Shown here: piece after piece, positions 27,704 through 36,608 of the stretch
How the letters are laid out: each line of letters starts with the position of its first letter
Numbering within the stretch: position 1 is the stretch's first letter
From: Vibrio ichthyoenteri ATCC 700023
GTDB lineage: Bacteria; Pseudomonadota; Gammaproteobacteria; Enterobacterales; Vibrionaceae
Length of the DNA: 64,000 nt
Direction: 5' to 3'
Assembly: GCF_000222605.1 (NCBI RefSeq)
Contig: NZ_AFWF01000107.1
Location: 1-64,000, forward strand
Translations under genes and position numbers: made by a program
The notes under the pieces: model-generated
What the model was told of the DNA's origin: nothing
The model's database searches: none
Seen by the model: the letters and a program-made list of their open reading frames with translations, nothing else

Positions 27704-29344
27704 ATGCGTAAACTCGTTTTAGCAATCACCATTGCTTCATTAGTCGGCTGTTCTATGGGGCATCGCGACCCTGTCGAGGCTAAGAGCGTTTTAAATGAAG
27801 CTATCAATGAGTCCAATGGTCGCGCGTTGCAAGAGTTGCCGCCGTCAGTTGAAGCGGATTTGATGCCCGAGCTTGATGGCGAAAGTCTTAGCAGCAGCGA
27901 GACGGTAAAGCGTTTTCGAATTAAAGCCAGTGGCGTTGATGCGCGAGCCTTTTTCACCAGTTTGGTGAAGGGGACTCAGTTTAGTGTCGCTATTCACCCT
28001 GATGTGGCGGGCAAAATCACCGTTAATTTATCCGATGTAACATTGGATGAAGTGTTGTCTGTTGTGAGCGATATGTATGGTTACGATATTCAAAAAACAG
28101 GCAAAGTGATTCAAGTGTATCCTGCGGGGTTGCGCACGGTGACGATTCCTGTCGATTATTTGCAATTTAAACGCTCAGGCCGTTCATTAACTTCAATTAC
28201 CACTGGAACCATTACCAATACTGATAGTGGCTCTTCAAGTGATTCTGATTCATCGTCTTCTTCGTCTTCAAGTTCTGGCACTTCAAAAGGTGGTACAGAG
28301 ATTGAGACCACCAGTGAAAGCGATTTTTGGCCGCAACTACAAGTGGCAGTAGGACAACTGATCGGTAGTGGTAAAGGGCAGTCAGTGGTTGTTACTCCAC
28401 AAGCTAGTGTGATTACGGTACGTGCTTTCCCGGATGAAATACGTCAAGTGCGCGAGTTCTTGGGCATTTCTCAACAACGTATGCATCGCCAGGTGATCTT
28501 GGAAGCAAAAATCTTGGAAGTGACCTTGAGTGATGGCTATCAGCAAGGCATTAACTGGAACAAAGCCTTTAGTTCGAATGGTACTGATTACTCGATAGGC
28601 CAAGGCACCATCGTGAAAGATCCGAATGGTAATATCTTGCCTCAAGTTCTGCCTGGGCTTGATGCCATCGGTACGTTACTTGGTGGTCAAACGAACCTTG
28701 TTATTTCAAGTGGTAGCTTTGATGCCGTGTTGAATTTTATGGCGACACAAGGTGATCTCAATGTACTTTCTAGTCCGCGAGTGACGGCATCGAATAACCA
28801 AAAAGCAGTGATTAAAGTCGGTACCGATGAATACTACGTGACGGATTTTTCGAGTGTAGTGGGCACTGCTGATAATTCTGAGCCATCGCCAGAAGTGGAA
28901 TTGACCCCATTTTTCTCGGGTATTTCGTTAGATGTGACGCCACAAATTGATGACCAAGGTAATGTACTGCTACATGTTCACCCTGCGGTTATTGATGTGA
29001 AGGAGCAGGTTAAAGAAATTGGCTTTGGTGCCAACAGCTTAACCTTACCGCTGGCGCAAAGTTCGATTCGTGAATCCGATTCGGTGATTCGTGCCCAAGA
29101 TGGTGATGTGGTCGTGATTGGTGGTTTGATGAAGTCAAATAGTATCGATCAAACCTCGAAAGTACCGTTCTTAGGCGATATTCCAGGCTTGGGTTATCTC
29201 TTCCGCAATACGTCACAACTGCAACAAAAAACTGAATTGGTTATCTTGCTTAAACCGACGGTCGTTGGTGTCAATACGTGGCAAAAAGAGTTAGAACGCT
29301 CACGCGACTTGTTGCAAGAATGGTTTCCTGACCAACAGCAGTAA
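27704..29344 (+). CDS. mshL: MSHA secretin MshL
   Basis: The 546-residue outer-membrane secretin forms the pore through which the pilus exits. A lipoprotein signal ends in LVGC (near residue 16). A secretin/TonB short N-terminal domain (residues ~70-140), an N1-like domain interrupted by a long Ser-rich linker (about residues 165-195) and the C-terminal secretin domain follow. The secretin domain includes VLSSPRVTASNNQKAVIKVG and the closing VPFLGDIPGLGYLF. The Ser-rich linker is low complexity in protein but uses mixed Ser codons, so it is not a simple DNA repeat. It lies 15 bp after mshK. Confidence 0.95.
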   Translation: MRKLVLAITIASLVGCSMGHRDPVEAKSVLNEAINESNGRALQELPPSVEADLMPELDGESLSSSETVKRFRIKASGVDARAFFTSLVKGTQFSVAIHPDVAGKITVNLSDVTLDEVLSVVSDMYGYDIQKTGKVIQVYPAGLRTVTIPVDYLQFKRSGRSLTSITTGTITNTDSGSSSDSDSSSSSSSSSGTSKGGTEIETTSESDFWPQLQVAVGQLIGSGKGQSVVVTPQASVITVRAFPDEIRQVREFLGISQQRMHRQVILEAKILEVTLSDGYQQGINWNKAFSSNGTDYSIGQGTIVKDPNGNILPQVLPGLDAIGTLLGGQTNLVISSGSFDAVLNFMATQGDLNVLSSPRVTASNNQKAVIKVGTDEYYVTDFSSVVGTADNSEPSPEVELTPFFSGISLDVTPQIDDQGNVLLHVHPAVIDVKEQVKEIGFGANSLTLPLAQSSIRESDSVIRAQDGDVVVIGGLMKSNSIDQTSKVPFLGDIPGLGYLFRNTSQLQQKTELVILLKPTVVGVNTWQKELERSRDLLQEWFPDQQQ

Positions 29345-29350
29345 CTGACC

Positions 29351-30190
29351 ATGTATTTAGAGCATTTTGGTTTTAGCCAACTGCCCTTCCATCTAACCCC
29401 AAATACGGAACTGTTTTTGGGGTTAGCACCTCACTATGAAGCCATTCAGACGGTGAACGCTGCGCTTAAAATGGGCGAAGGGGTGATTAAAGTGACCGGT
29501 GAAGTCGGCACGGGTAAAACCATGGTTTGTCGAATGTTAGTCAATCATTTTGAACCTAATATTCAATTGGTCTATTTACCAAATCCAGCGTTGTCAGGCA
29601 GTGAGCTACGTCAGTCTGTTGCTGCAGAATTAATGGTTCATAACCAAAATGTCACTTCAATTGTTGATGATATCCAACATCGTTTGATCGAGCTTACTAA
29701 AGCGGGAAAACAAGTTGTGGTGCTGGTTGATGAAGCGCAAGCGCTCAGTGATGACGCTCTCGAAGTGTTACGATTGTTTGGTAATTTGGAAACGGAACGG
29801 CAGAAACTATTGCAGATCGTCTTGTTTGGTCAACCTGAGTTGGATGAAAGATTAGTCCAGCATCACTTAAGGCAATTTCGTCAACGTATTACTTTCAGTG
29901 CCAAGCTCAGACCACTCTCTATCGAAGAGACGGTCACCTATATCAATACTCGGCTAGAGAAAGCGGGTGGTAGCGGTGATGTGTTTACGCTCAGTCAGAA
30001 AAAAGCGGTGTGGCGAGCAAGCCGAGGTATTCCACGATTGATCAATCAGCTTTGCCATAAAAGTTTGCTGCTTGCGAGCAGCCAAGGTGTAAGCACTGTT
30101 CAACATTCACATTTACACGCAGCGGCGCATGATACGTTCGATGCTTGTAAACCAAAGTATAAAAGCCCAATGTGTTGGGGTTGGAGTTAG
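29351..30190 (+). CDS. mshM: MSHA biogenesis ATPase MshM (ExeA-like)
   Basis: The 279-residue AAA+ ATPase is of the ExeA/GspA type. It has Walker A GEVGTGKT (near residue 50), Walker B VVVLVDEAQ (near residue 122) and a sensor region LFGQPELDE. Relatives couple ATP hydrolysis to secretin assembly or peptidoglycan remodelling. Unlike ExeA it has no C-terminal peptidoglycan-binding extension, stopping soon after the AAA+ lid. It is 6 bp after mshL and 3 bp before mshN. Confidence 0.9.
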   Translation: MYLEHFGFSQLPFHLTPNTELFLGLAPHYEAIQTVNAALKMGEGVIKVTGEVGTGKTMVCRMLVNHFEPNIQLVYLPNPALSGSELRQSVAAELMVHNQNVTSIVDDIQHRLIELTKAGKQVVVLVDEAQALSDDALEVLRLFGNLETERQKLLQIVLFGQPELDERLVQHHLRQFRQRITFSAKLRPLSIEETVTYINTRLEKAGGSGDVFTLSQKKAVWRASRGIPRLINQLCHKSLLLASSQGVSTVQHSHLHAAAHDTFDACKPKYKSPMCWGWS

Positions 30191-30193
30191 ATC

Positions 30194-31438
30194 ATGAGTG
30201 CGATTAATAACGCGCTATCTGAGTTATCAAAGTCACAAACGACTTCGATTAATGATATAGAAAGAGTTCAGGTTCAGGCGATTAAGCAAAAGCCAAGACT
30301 ACCGTGGTTGATTGCTGGCTTTAGTTTGAGCTTAGCGGTTGGCGGGTGGGCGATTTCATTGCAAGCTCCAGAAGAGCGAATTGAACTGGCCGATGCATCT
30401 GACCCTATTACTCAGGCTCCATTCTCTAACGCAGCACTTGATGCGGTGTCAAAGACAGCTTCGGTGGCTTCACGTCCCTCGCCAACGGCGAAGGTAACTC
30501 AAGCCAGCGATGCGATTTATAGCGCTCCTATCAAGCCCGCGGTAACGCCGGTTGTTCATGATGTTTCTAAGCCAGTAGTGTCTGCCAAAATTGCAACGTC
30601 ACCAATGGTGCACAACGCCGTTGTGGTGGATGCCCCAATTGTTGAGTCACAAACGATTGAAAAGCCGTTGGCCAATGTCACGGAACAATCGATTGAAGAT
30701 AAACCGCGATTACTCGCGCGTAATGATAACCATCTTGTCAGCGATGCAGAGCCTAATGCAGAGATTGCTTCAGGTGGCGCGAATGCAAAGCATTCGGCTG
30801 TGCAACTCGAAGATGGTGCGATTGTTGTTGAGCAAGTGGAACTAACGCCAACGCAACTTTCATTTAATGCACAAGAGCGCGCTAAAAAAGCTTTGGACGC
30901 AAACAACCTGTCGGAAGCCATCGCACAATACAATGATGCAATTCGTTACACCCCACGCGATAGTAAGGTACGCCAGACATTGGCCGCATTGTATTACGGC
31001 AAAGGGGATGCGCGTAAGGCGGTTGATTTACTGCAAAAAGGCATTGCGATTGATAATGATGATATGAGTGTCCGTTTGGCGCTATCTAAGTTACTGCTTA
31101 AAGAGAAACAAACGGCAGCCGCACTAACACCTCTAGTCTATTTACCCAATAACCCAACCAGTGATTACTTGTCACTGCGAGCAGCGTTAGCTCAGAAGAA
31201 TAATCAAGATCCGTTGGCATTAGAGAGCTACCAGAGCTTGGTGGCGCTTGAACCTGAAAATGGTCGTTGGTGGCTAGGTTATGGTATTCAACTTGAGCGC
31301 GAGTTTGAAATACCCAAGGCGAAGCAAGCTTACCAACAAGCACTGACAAAAGTGGGTATATCTAGCCAATCTCAGCAATTCATTCGTGACCGTTTGAATG
31401 TATTAACTCGATTAGAGGAGCAGCCAAGTGCAGATTAA
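30194..31438 (+). CDS. mshN: MSHA biogenesis protein MshN (TPR)
   Basis: The 414-residue protein has a short cytoplasmic N-terminus, one membrane helix (LPWLIAGFSLSLAVGGWAISL, near residues 36-56), a long low-complexity Ala/Val/Ser/Thr region (about 60-210) and a C-terminal TPR domain (about 220-410; QERAKKALDANNLSEAIAQY is the first repeat). TPR proteins in other type IV pilus systems act as pilotins or assembly scaffolds for the secretin. The 3' end overlaps mshE by 11 bp. Confidence 0.9.
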   Translation: MSAINNALSELSKSQTTSINDIERVQVQAIKQKPRLPWLIAGFSLSLAVGGWAISLQAPEERIELADASDPITQAPFSNAALDAVSKTASVASRPSPTAKVTQASDAIYSAPIKPAVTPVVHDVSKPVVSAKIATSPMVHNAVVVDAPIVESQTIEKPLANVTEQSIEDKPRLLARNDNHLVSDAEPNAEIASGGANAKHSAVQLEDGAIVVEQVELTPTQLSFNAQERAKKALDANNLSEAIAQYNDAIRYTPRDSKVRQTLAALYYGKGDARKAVDLLQKGIAIDNDDMSVRLALSKLLLKEKQTAAALTPLVYLPNNPTSDYLSLRAALAQKNNQDPLALESYQSLVALEPENGRWWLGYGIQLEREFEIPKAKQAYQQALTKVGISSQSQQFIRDRLNVLTRLEEQPSAD

Positions 31439-33152
31439 ATTACGTAAACGCCTCGGTGACTTGCTGGTTGAAGAAGGGATCATTAGCGAGCAACAAGTTG
31501 AACAGGCGCTGGCAGCACAGAAATCAACAGGTCGAAAGTTGGGTGCGACGTTAATTGACTTGGGCTTCTTGAGTGAAAAGCAGATGTTGACCTTCCTCTC
31601 TCAACAGCTTGATCTGCCATTAATCGACCTGAGCCGCATGAACATTGATGTGGATGCGGTGCAACTGCTGCCAGAGGTTCATGCTCGTCGTTTAAGAGCA
31701 TTAGTGATTGGCCGTAACCTTGACACCCTGCGGGTTGCGATGAGTGATCCTGCCGATCTTTTTGCCCAAGAATCACTGTTGTCCCAATTGCCGCAATACT
31801 CAATCGAGTTTGTCATCGCGCCGGAAAATCAGTTGGTTGACGGCTTTGATCGCTATTACCGCCGTACCAAAGAAATCGCTTCGTTTGCTGAGCAGTTACA
31901 AGCTGAGCACCAAGTCACGGAAGCATTTGATTTTAGCATTGAAGATGAAGACAGCGATGAAGTCACCGTTGTAAAGCTGATTAACTCATTGTTTGAAGAT
32001 GCGATCCAAGTGGGCGCATCCGATATTCATATTGAACCTGATTCTAACGTATTGCGCTTGCGCCAGCGTATTGATGGCGTGCTGCACGAAACATTGCTCA
32101 ATGAAGTCAATGTTGCGCCAGCATTAGTGCTACGTCTGAAATTGATGGCTAACTTAGATATTTCCGAAAAACGTCTGCCACAAGATGGTCGCTTTAATAT
32201 AAAAGCAAAAGGCCAGTCGGTGGATATTCGTATGTCGACCATGCCGGTGCAATATGGCGAATCGGTGGTGATGCGTTTACTTAACCAATCCTCCGGGGTT
32301 CGAAATCTAGAAGAGTCAGGCTTACCGCCGGCATTGCTAGAGCGTTTACGCCGTCAGCTACGTCGTCCGCACGGTATGATCTTGGTTACAGGTCCAACGG
32401 GCTCGGGTAAAACCACCACCTTGTATGGTGCTCTAACGGAATTGAATGAGCCGGGTAAGAAGATTATTACTGCTGAAGACCCCGTGGAATACCGCTTGCC
32501 TCGCGTTAACCAAGTGCAAGTAAACAGCAAAATCAATTTAAACTTCTCAACGGTGCTGCGTACTTTCTTGCGTCAAGATCCAGACATCATCCTAATTGGT
32601 GAGATGCGTGACCAAGAAACGGTAGAGATTGGCTTGCGTGCGGCACTAACCGGTCACCTAGTGTTAAGTACACTACACACCAACGATGCCGTAGATAGTG
32701 CGTTGCGCATGATGGATATGGGCGCTCCGGGCTATTTGGTTGCTAGTGCAGTTCGCGCTGTGGTTGCGCAGCGTTTAGTACGCAAAGTGTGCCCTGATTG
32801 CAAGACTGAACATCATGTCGATGATGGTTCGCGTCAGTGGTTAATGCAGCGTTTCCCAAATCAAGTTGAAGCTAAGTTTGTCCGTGGCCGAGGGTGTCAA
32901 AACTGCAACCTCACGGGCTATCGTGGCCGAATTGGTGTGTTTGAAATCCTAGAGCTTGAGCAAGATATGATGGATGCACTTAGAGCTAATGATGCAGTTG
33001 GTTTTGCACAAATTGCTCGGGCATCAGAGAACTATAAACCACTGCTGGCATCAGCAATGGAGTTAGCGTTGCAAGGTATTGTGAGCTTCGATGAAGTGAT
33101 GAACCTTGGCGAAGGCGACTCAACGGGTAGCGTTCAAGCTATCTACTTGTAG
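31428..33152 (+). CDS. mshE: MSHA extension ATPase MshE, with c-di-GMP-binding N-terminus
   Basis: The 574-residue protein is the PilB/GspE-family ATPase that polymerises MshA. The N-terminal MshEN domain carries two copies of the c-di-GMP motif, RLGDLLVEEG...LAAQ and KLGATLIDLG...LSQQ (residues ~8-60). These are the founding example of this ligand-binding fold, so pilus extension should respond to c-di-GMP. The ATPase core has Walker A GPTGSGKTTT, the Asp box, Walker B IILIGEMRD, TGHLVLSTLHTNDA and a tetracysteine zinc site (CPDC...CQNC). The start is a GTG inside mshN, preceded by AGAGGAG. Confidence 0.96.
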   Translation: MQIKLRKRLGDLLVEEGIISEQQVEQALAAQKSTGRKLGATLIDLGFLSEKQMLTFLSQQLDLPLIDLSRMNIDVDAVQLLPEVHARRLRALVIGRNLDTLRVAMSDPADLFAQESLLSQLPQYSIEFVIAPENQLVDGFDRYYRRTKEIASFAEQLQAEHQVTEAFDFSIEDEDSDEVTVVKLINSLFEDAIQVGASDIHIEPDSNVLRLRQRIDGVLHETLLNEVNVAPALVLRLKLMANLDISEKRLPQDGRFNIKAKGQSVDIRMSTMPVQYGESVVMRLLNQSSGVRNLEESGLPPALLERLRRQLRRPHGMILVTGPTGSGKTTTLYGALTELNEPGKKIITAEDPVEYRLPRVNQVQVNSKINLNFSTVLRTFLRQDPDIILIGEMRDQETVEIGLRAALTGHLVLSTLHTNDAVDSALRMMDMGAPGYLVASAVRAVVAQRLVRKVCPDCKTEHHVDDGSRQWLMQRFPNQVEAKFVRGRGCQNCNLTGYRGRIGVFEILELEQDMMDALRANDAVGFAQIARASENYKPLLASAMELALQGIVSFDEVMNLGEGDSTGSVQAIYL

Positions 33153-33160
33153 GGGAAGTC

Positions 33161-34381
33161 ATGTCGGTATTTCACTATCAAGGACGCACCTTAGACGGGA
33201 ATAAAGTCACGGGTAACATTGATGCGGGTTCTGCAGAACTGGCCGCAGAAGCGTTGATGGCCAAAGGAGTCATTCCGACTCAATTGCGCGAAGGAAAAAA
33301 AGCGGCCGGACTGGATATTGATTTAAAAGCATTGTTTACGCCAGCGGTACCGCTCGATATTTTGGTGATTTTTTGTCGCCAGATGTACAGCTTAACCAAA
33401 GCGGGTGTACCGCTATTGCGCTCGATGAAAGGCTTGACGCAAAACTGTGCCAACAAACAGCTCAAAGAGGCATTAGAAGATGTCACCAATGAACTGACCA
33501 ATGGCCGCAGCCTCTCTGCATCCATGCAAATGCATCCTGAAGTGTTTAGCCCACTATTCGTTTCCATGCTTAGTGTGGGTGAAAATACCGGTCGATTGGA
33601 CGATGCGTTACTGCAATTAGCCAATTATTATGAGCAAGAATTAGAGACACGCAAGCGCATCAAAACCGCGATGCGTTACCCAACCTTTGTTATCACGTTC
33701 ATTATCTTAGCGATGTTTGTTCTTAACGTTAAGGTGATCCCGCAGTTCTCAAGTATGTTCAGTCGCTTTGGTGTCGACCTGCCATTGCCAACACGTATTC
33801 TTATCGCCACCTCCGATTTTTTCGTCAATTACTGGGCGTTAATGTTGGCTGCGATCTTTGGTGGCTTATTTGCTTTTCGAACTTGGTTACAAACCGCCGA
33901 AGGTCGAGAGAAGTGGGATAAGATCCGCCTCCGCATGCCCGTTGTTGGCGGTATCGTCAATCGCGCGCAATTGGCTCGTTTTTCTCGGACCTTTGCTTTG
34001 ATGCTCAAAGCGGGTGTACCGCTGAACCAGTCGCTGTCTTTGTCTGCAGAGGCTTTAGATAACAAGTTTTTAGAGGCTCGTTTATTAGAAATGAAGGCTT
34101 CTATTGAGGCGGGTAGTTCTATTTCTAATACCGCAATTGCGACAGGTATTTTTACTCCGCTGGTGATTCAGATGCTTTCCGTCGGTGAAGAAACAGGTCG
34201 TATTGATGAACTGCTTATTGAAGTGGCCGATTTTTATGACCGAGAAGTTGACTATGACCTCAAGACATTGACGGCACGTATTGAGCCATTTTTGCTGGTG
34301 GTTGTCGCTGGTATGGTATTGATTTTAGCGCTAGGTATTTTCTTGCCTATGTGGGGAATGTTGGATGCCATTAAAGGGTAG
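33161..34381 (+). CDS. mshG: MSHA inner-membrane platform protein MshG
   Basis: The 406-residue PilC/GspF-family polytopic protein is the platform that the MshE hexamer acts on. It has two GspF domains (about residues 65-190 and 270-395), each with the FxxxLSxLxxAGVPLxxSL-type signature: FCRQMYSLTKAGVPLLRSM and FSRTFALMLKAGVPLNQSL. Three membrane helices are present, near residues 170-190, 220-240 and 375-398. It lies 8 bp after mshE and overlaps mshF by 17 bp. Confidence 0.95.
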   Translation: MSVFHYQGRTLDGNKVTGNIDAGSAELAAEALMAKGVIPTQLREGKKAAGLDIDLKALFTPAVPLDILVIFCRQMYSLTKAGVPLLRSMKGLTQNCANKQLKEALEDVTNELTNGRSLSASMQMHPEVFSPLFVSMLSVGENTGRLDDALLQLANYYEQELETRKRIKTAMRYPTFVITFIILAMFVLNVKVIPQFSSMFSRFGVDLPLPTRILIATSDFFVNYWALMLAAIFGGLFAFRTWLQTAEGREKWDKIRLRMPVVGGIVNRAQLARFSRTFALMLKAGVPLNQSLSLSAEALDNKFLEARLLEMKASIEAGSSISNTAIATGIFTPLVIQMLSVGEETGRIDELLIEVADFYDREVDYDLKTLTARIEPFLLVVVAGMVLILALGIFLPMWGMLDAIKG

Positions 34382-34853
34382 TTTACTCGCCAATTTAGAT
34401 CGTTCTCGGTGGGTGGTTTGGTTAATGGTGTTATTGGCAATATTGCTGGCTTTTATTTGGTCGTGGCAAAAAGTGGAGCAAGAGGCGAGTGATACTGCCT
34501 TAACGGTTGCCAGTAAGCGTATTGTAGAAAGAGCGAATTATTACAAGCAACAATGGTTACTTTCAGGACAACCTCAGCAGTTAACCATCGAGGGGCGCCC
34601 CTTGATTTTTACTCACTCAGGTTGGGTAATTCCTCAGAAAAGTGCCAATAAAACGGTTTGTGATGACTGGTTGGATGTTCTTTATCAAGAAAGAAAGGTT
34701 TTGGAATCTTTACCAGAGAAAATTATCGATAATTCAGATGCGTTGGGTTTTCAATGTGAGTACTCATATAGCCGAGAACATGCGATATATGTCCAACTAA
34801 AGAATAATAAGTTTAGTGTAAGCGTCAGCTTTTCGTCAGAATATGTTTTTTGA
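34365..34853 (+). CDS. mshF: MSHA biogenesis protein MshF
   Basis: The 162-residue protein has a short N-terminus, one membrane helix (WVVWLMVLLAILLAFIWSW, near residues 16-34) and a periplasmic domain. It is the least conserved member of the MSHA assembly set, and I assign it mainly from its place between mshG and mshB. Two Cys (KTVCDDW and GFQCEY) could pair. Its function is not established; an accessory role in pseudopilin recruitment is a guess. The gene ends the assembly operon, with the mshB promoter starting just after it. Confidence 0.82.
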   Translation: MPLKGSLLANLDRSRWVVWLMVLLAILLAFIWSWQKVEQEASDTALTVASKRIVERANYYKQQWLLSGQPQQLTIEGRPLIFTHSGWVIPQKSANKTVCDDWLDVLYQERKVLESLPEKIIDNSDALGFQCEYSYSREHAIYVQLKNNKFSVSVSFSSEYVF

Positions 34854-34863
34854 CGCTTTCGCG

Positions 34864-34892
34864 GTGACTTTGTTACAAAAAAAGCGTATAAT
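34864..34892 (+). promoter_or_regulatory. Promoter of the MSHA pilin operon (mshB)
   Basis: A perfect -10 TATAAT (34887-34892) lies 17 bp downstream of GTGACT (34864-34869, four of six to TTGACA). This starts 11 bp after the mshF stop and 32 bp before the mshB ATG. Work on V. cholerae described separate transcription of the MSHA structural genes from near mshB, which agrees. Confidence 0.75.
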
Positions 34893-34923
34893 ACGCCATA
34901 CCAAAAAGCGAGTTGATAAGATT

Positions 34924-35499
34924 ATGAACAATAAACAAACTGGTTTCTCATTAGTTGAGCTTGTCGTGGTGATTGTCGTGGTCGGTTTATTGGCGGTTGC
35001 TGCATTGCCTCGTTTTCTGGATGTAACTGATGAAGCGAAAAAAGCCAGTATTGAAGGCGTCGCTGGTGGTTTTGCAACCGGTGTTCTTTCGGCTCGAGCG
35101 CAGTGGGAAGCGGAAGCTCGCCCTTCTGTGACTAAAAACGGCGAAAAGCAAAACTACGTCAATTACGATGGCGTCGACTTTTGGTTAACTCGCTCGGAAT
35201 CTGCCGATGGTACAGAAACCGGCTTCCGTGATGGTTACCCTATTACGGTTAAGGACGGAAATGCGAGTTTTCCGACCGATGTATCAGAATCAACCTGCAT
35301 ATTGTTGATGGAGAACTTGCTTCAGAATCCTCCTCAAGTTGATACTGTCGATAATGCTAAAGACAATAAAAACATTAAGTATTCCGCTCAAGCGGGTGAC
35401 GGGGGCAGCTCTTGTATTTACATTCAACAAGAAGGCGGCACTGCGCATCAATTTGAGTATGAAATCAAAACCGGTCGTGTGACCGTAACCCTGCAGTAG
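34924..35499 (+). CDS. mshB: MSHA minor pilin MshB
   Basis: The 191-residue type IV prepilin has the short leader MNNKQTG cleaved before Phe, then the hydrophobic N-terminal helix FSLVELVVVIVVVGLLAV with Glu5. The C-terminal half has a Cys pair (STCILLM and SSCIYI) expected to form the pilin disulfide. I chose the ATG at 34924; a longer in-frame reading from 34843 would precede the -10 box and destroy the leader. It directly precedes the major pilin and is probably a low-abundance subunit. Confidence 0.93.
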   Translation: MNNKQTGFSLVELVVVIVVVGLLAVAALPRFLDVTDEAKKASIEGVAGGFATGVLSARAQWEAEARPSVTKNGEKQNYVNYDGVDFWLTRSESADGTETGFRDGYPITVKDGNASFPTDVSESTCILLMENLLQNPPQVDTVDNAKDNKNIKYSAQAGDGGSSCIYIQQEGGTAHQFEYEIKTGRVTVTLQ

Positions 35500-35535
35500 T
35501 ACTGCTAATAAATTTTAAATAGAGAGATTGATACT

Positions 35536-36012
35536 ATGAAAAGACAAGGTGGTTTCACCCTTATCGAACTAGTGGTGGTAATTGTTATTCTAGGTATTCT
35601 GGCAGTAACTGCAGCACCACGTTTCCTAAACCTACAAGACGATGCACGCGAAGCATCACTAGAAGGTCTAAAAGGTGCTATGGCTGGCGCAACTGGTATT
35701 GTTTACGGTCGTGCGGCTATTAACGGCATTGAAGATCAAGCTGGACAAAGTATTTCTGGAGCAACTGGTCAACCTGATATCACTACCGATTTTGGTTATC
35801 CAAAAGCAAGTGAGGATGGTATTGGTAATGCAGTTGTTGGTTTGTCAGGAAGCGGTGCTGATTGGGTAGCAGTTTCAGCTGCTACTGGAGATACAATCGA
35901 GTATACATTCGCAGGTGAAACGTCACCAACATTGGGAAATTGTACTGTAGCATACACAATGTCTAGTACATCTGCTTCTCAACCGAGTATTGTAGTTAAC
36001 GATTGTAATTGA
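35536..36012 (+). CDS. mshA: MSHA major pilin MshA
   Basis: The 158-residue prepilin subunit is the main component of the MSHA pilus used for attachment to surfaces and chitin. The leader MKRQGG is cleaved before [20 protein letters not shown]. The mature domain is small, with a C-terminal Cys pair (GNCTV and NDCN) forming the expected D-loop. The first 50 residues are the usual conserved type; the rest is rich in Ser, Thr, Gly and Ala and is the variable, antigenic part. The coding sequence uses more optimal codons at the 5' end than its neighbours, consistent with high expression. A strong terminator follows. Confidence 0.96.
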   Translation: MKRQGGFTLIELVVVIVILGILAVTAAPRFLNLQDDAREASLEGLKGAMAGATGIVYGRAAINGIEDQAGQSISGATGQPDITTDFGYPKASEDGIGNAVVGLSGSGADWVAVSAATGDTIEYTFAGETSPTLGNCTVAYTMSSTSASQPSIVVNDCN

Positions 36013-36022
36013 TTGATTGCGT

Positions 36023-36052
36023 AAAAAAGGCCAGCCTAGCTGGCCTTTTTTA
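36023..36052 (+). terminator. Terminator/attenuator between mshA and mshC
   Basis: AAAAAAGGCCAG and CTGGCCTTTTTT form a stem with a 5-nt loop and a T6 tail, 11 bp after the mshA stop. It would give abundant mshA transcripts, with only partial read-through into the minor pilin genes mshCDOPQ. Confidence 0.9.
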
Positions 36053-36140
36053 CGCCGGTCTCAAAATTTCCGTAAAATCACCGCATTTTTAATCCCTTAC
36101 GGTATACTGCTAAAGTTTATCTCTCATTGACGAAGGTGGC

Positions 36141-36608
36141 ATGAAAACTCGCAAAGGATTGGGGTTTACCTTGGTTGAATTGATCGTCGTGATTATTCTA
36201 TTGGCCATCATTTCTGCGTACGCTGCTAGCCGTTATATCGGTGTTGGCAGTTTTTCTGCATTCGCCATTCAAGATTCTGTCATCTCTGTTGCCCGTCAAG
36301 TACAACTCAACCGCATGCAATCCAATACCAGTACATTGAATGATAGCTTTGTGCTCTCAATATCCACTGCTTGTATTGGCTCTAAAGAATCCTGTGCAAA
36401 CCCAATTGATAGCCGCAGTGATTGGGTGATGAACGATAGTGTCAGTTTTTCTGCTATGCCCAACATTGCTACGATTGAGTTTGATTTGCTTGGCAACCCA
36501 TTAGGCGCTGCCAGTGCTGGGGTGGATATCACCATCCAAGGTGGAAATAGCCACGCTGTTGTCTCTGTTTGTCCTAATGGCCTTATTTCAACCTCGGGGT
36601 GTTTCTAA
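36141..36608 (+). CDS. mshC: MSHA minor pilin MshC
   Basis: The 155-residue prepilin-like protein has leader MKTRKGLG, cleaved before FTLVELIVVIILLAIISAYA, followed by a variable domain with four Cys (ACIG, ESCAN, VCPN, SGCF). It belongs to the GspH/FimT-like minor pilins that prime assembly at the pilus tip. The stop codon overlaps the mshD ATG by one base. A TATACT at 36103-36108 could be a weak -10, but no good -35 is visible. Confidence 0.9.
   Translation: MKTRKGLGFTLVELIVVIILLAIISAYAASRYIGVGSFSAFAIQDSVISVARQVQLNRMQSNTSTLNDSFVLSISTACIGSKESCANPIDSRSDWVMNDSVSFSAMPNIATIEFDLLGNPLGAASAGVDITIQGGNSHAVVSVCPNGLISTSGCF

Noticed and set aside
28215-28300. Ser-rich stretch of MshL as a phase-variable simple repeat
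   Set aside because: The serine codons are mixed (TCT, TCA, TCG, AGT, AGC), so there is no slippage-prone DNA repeat.
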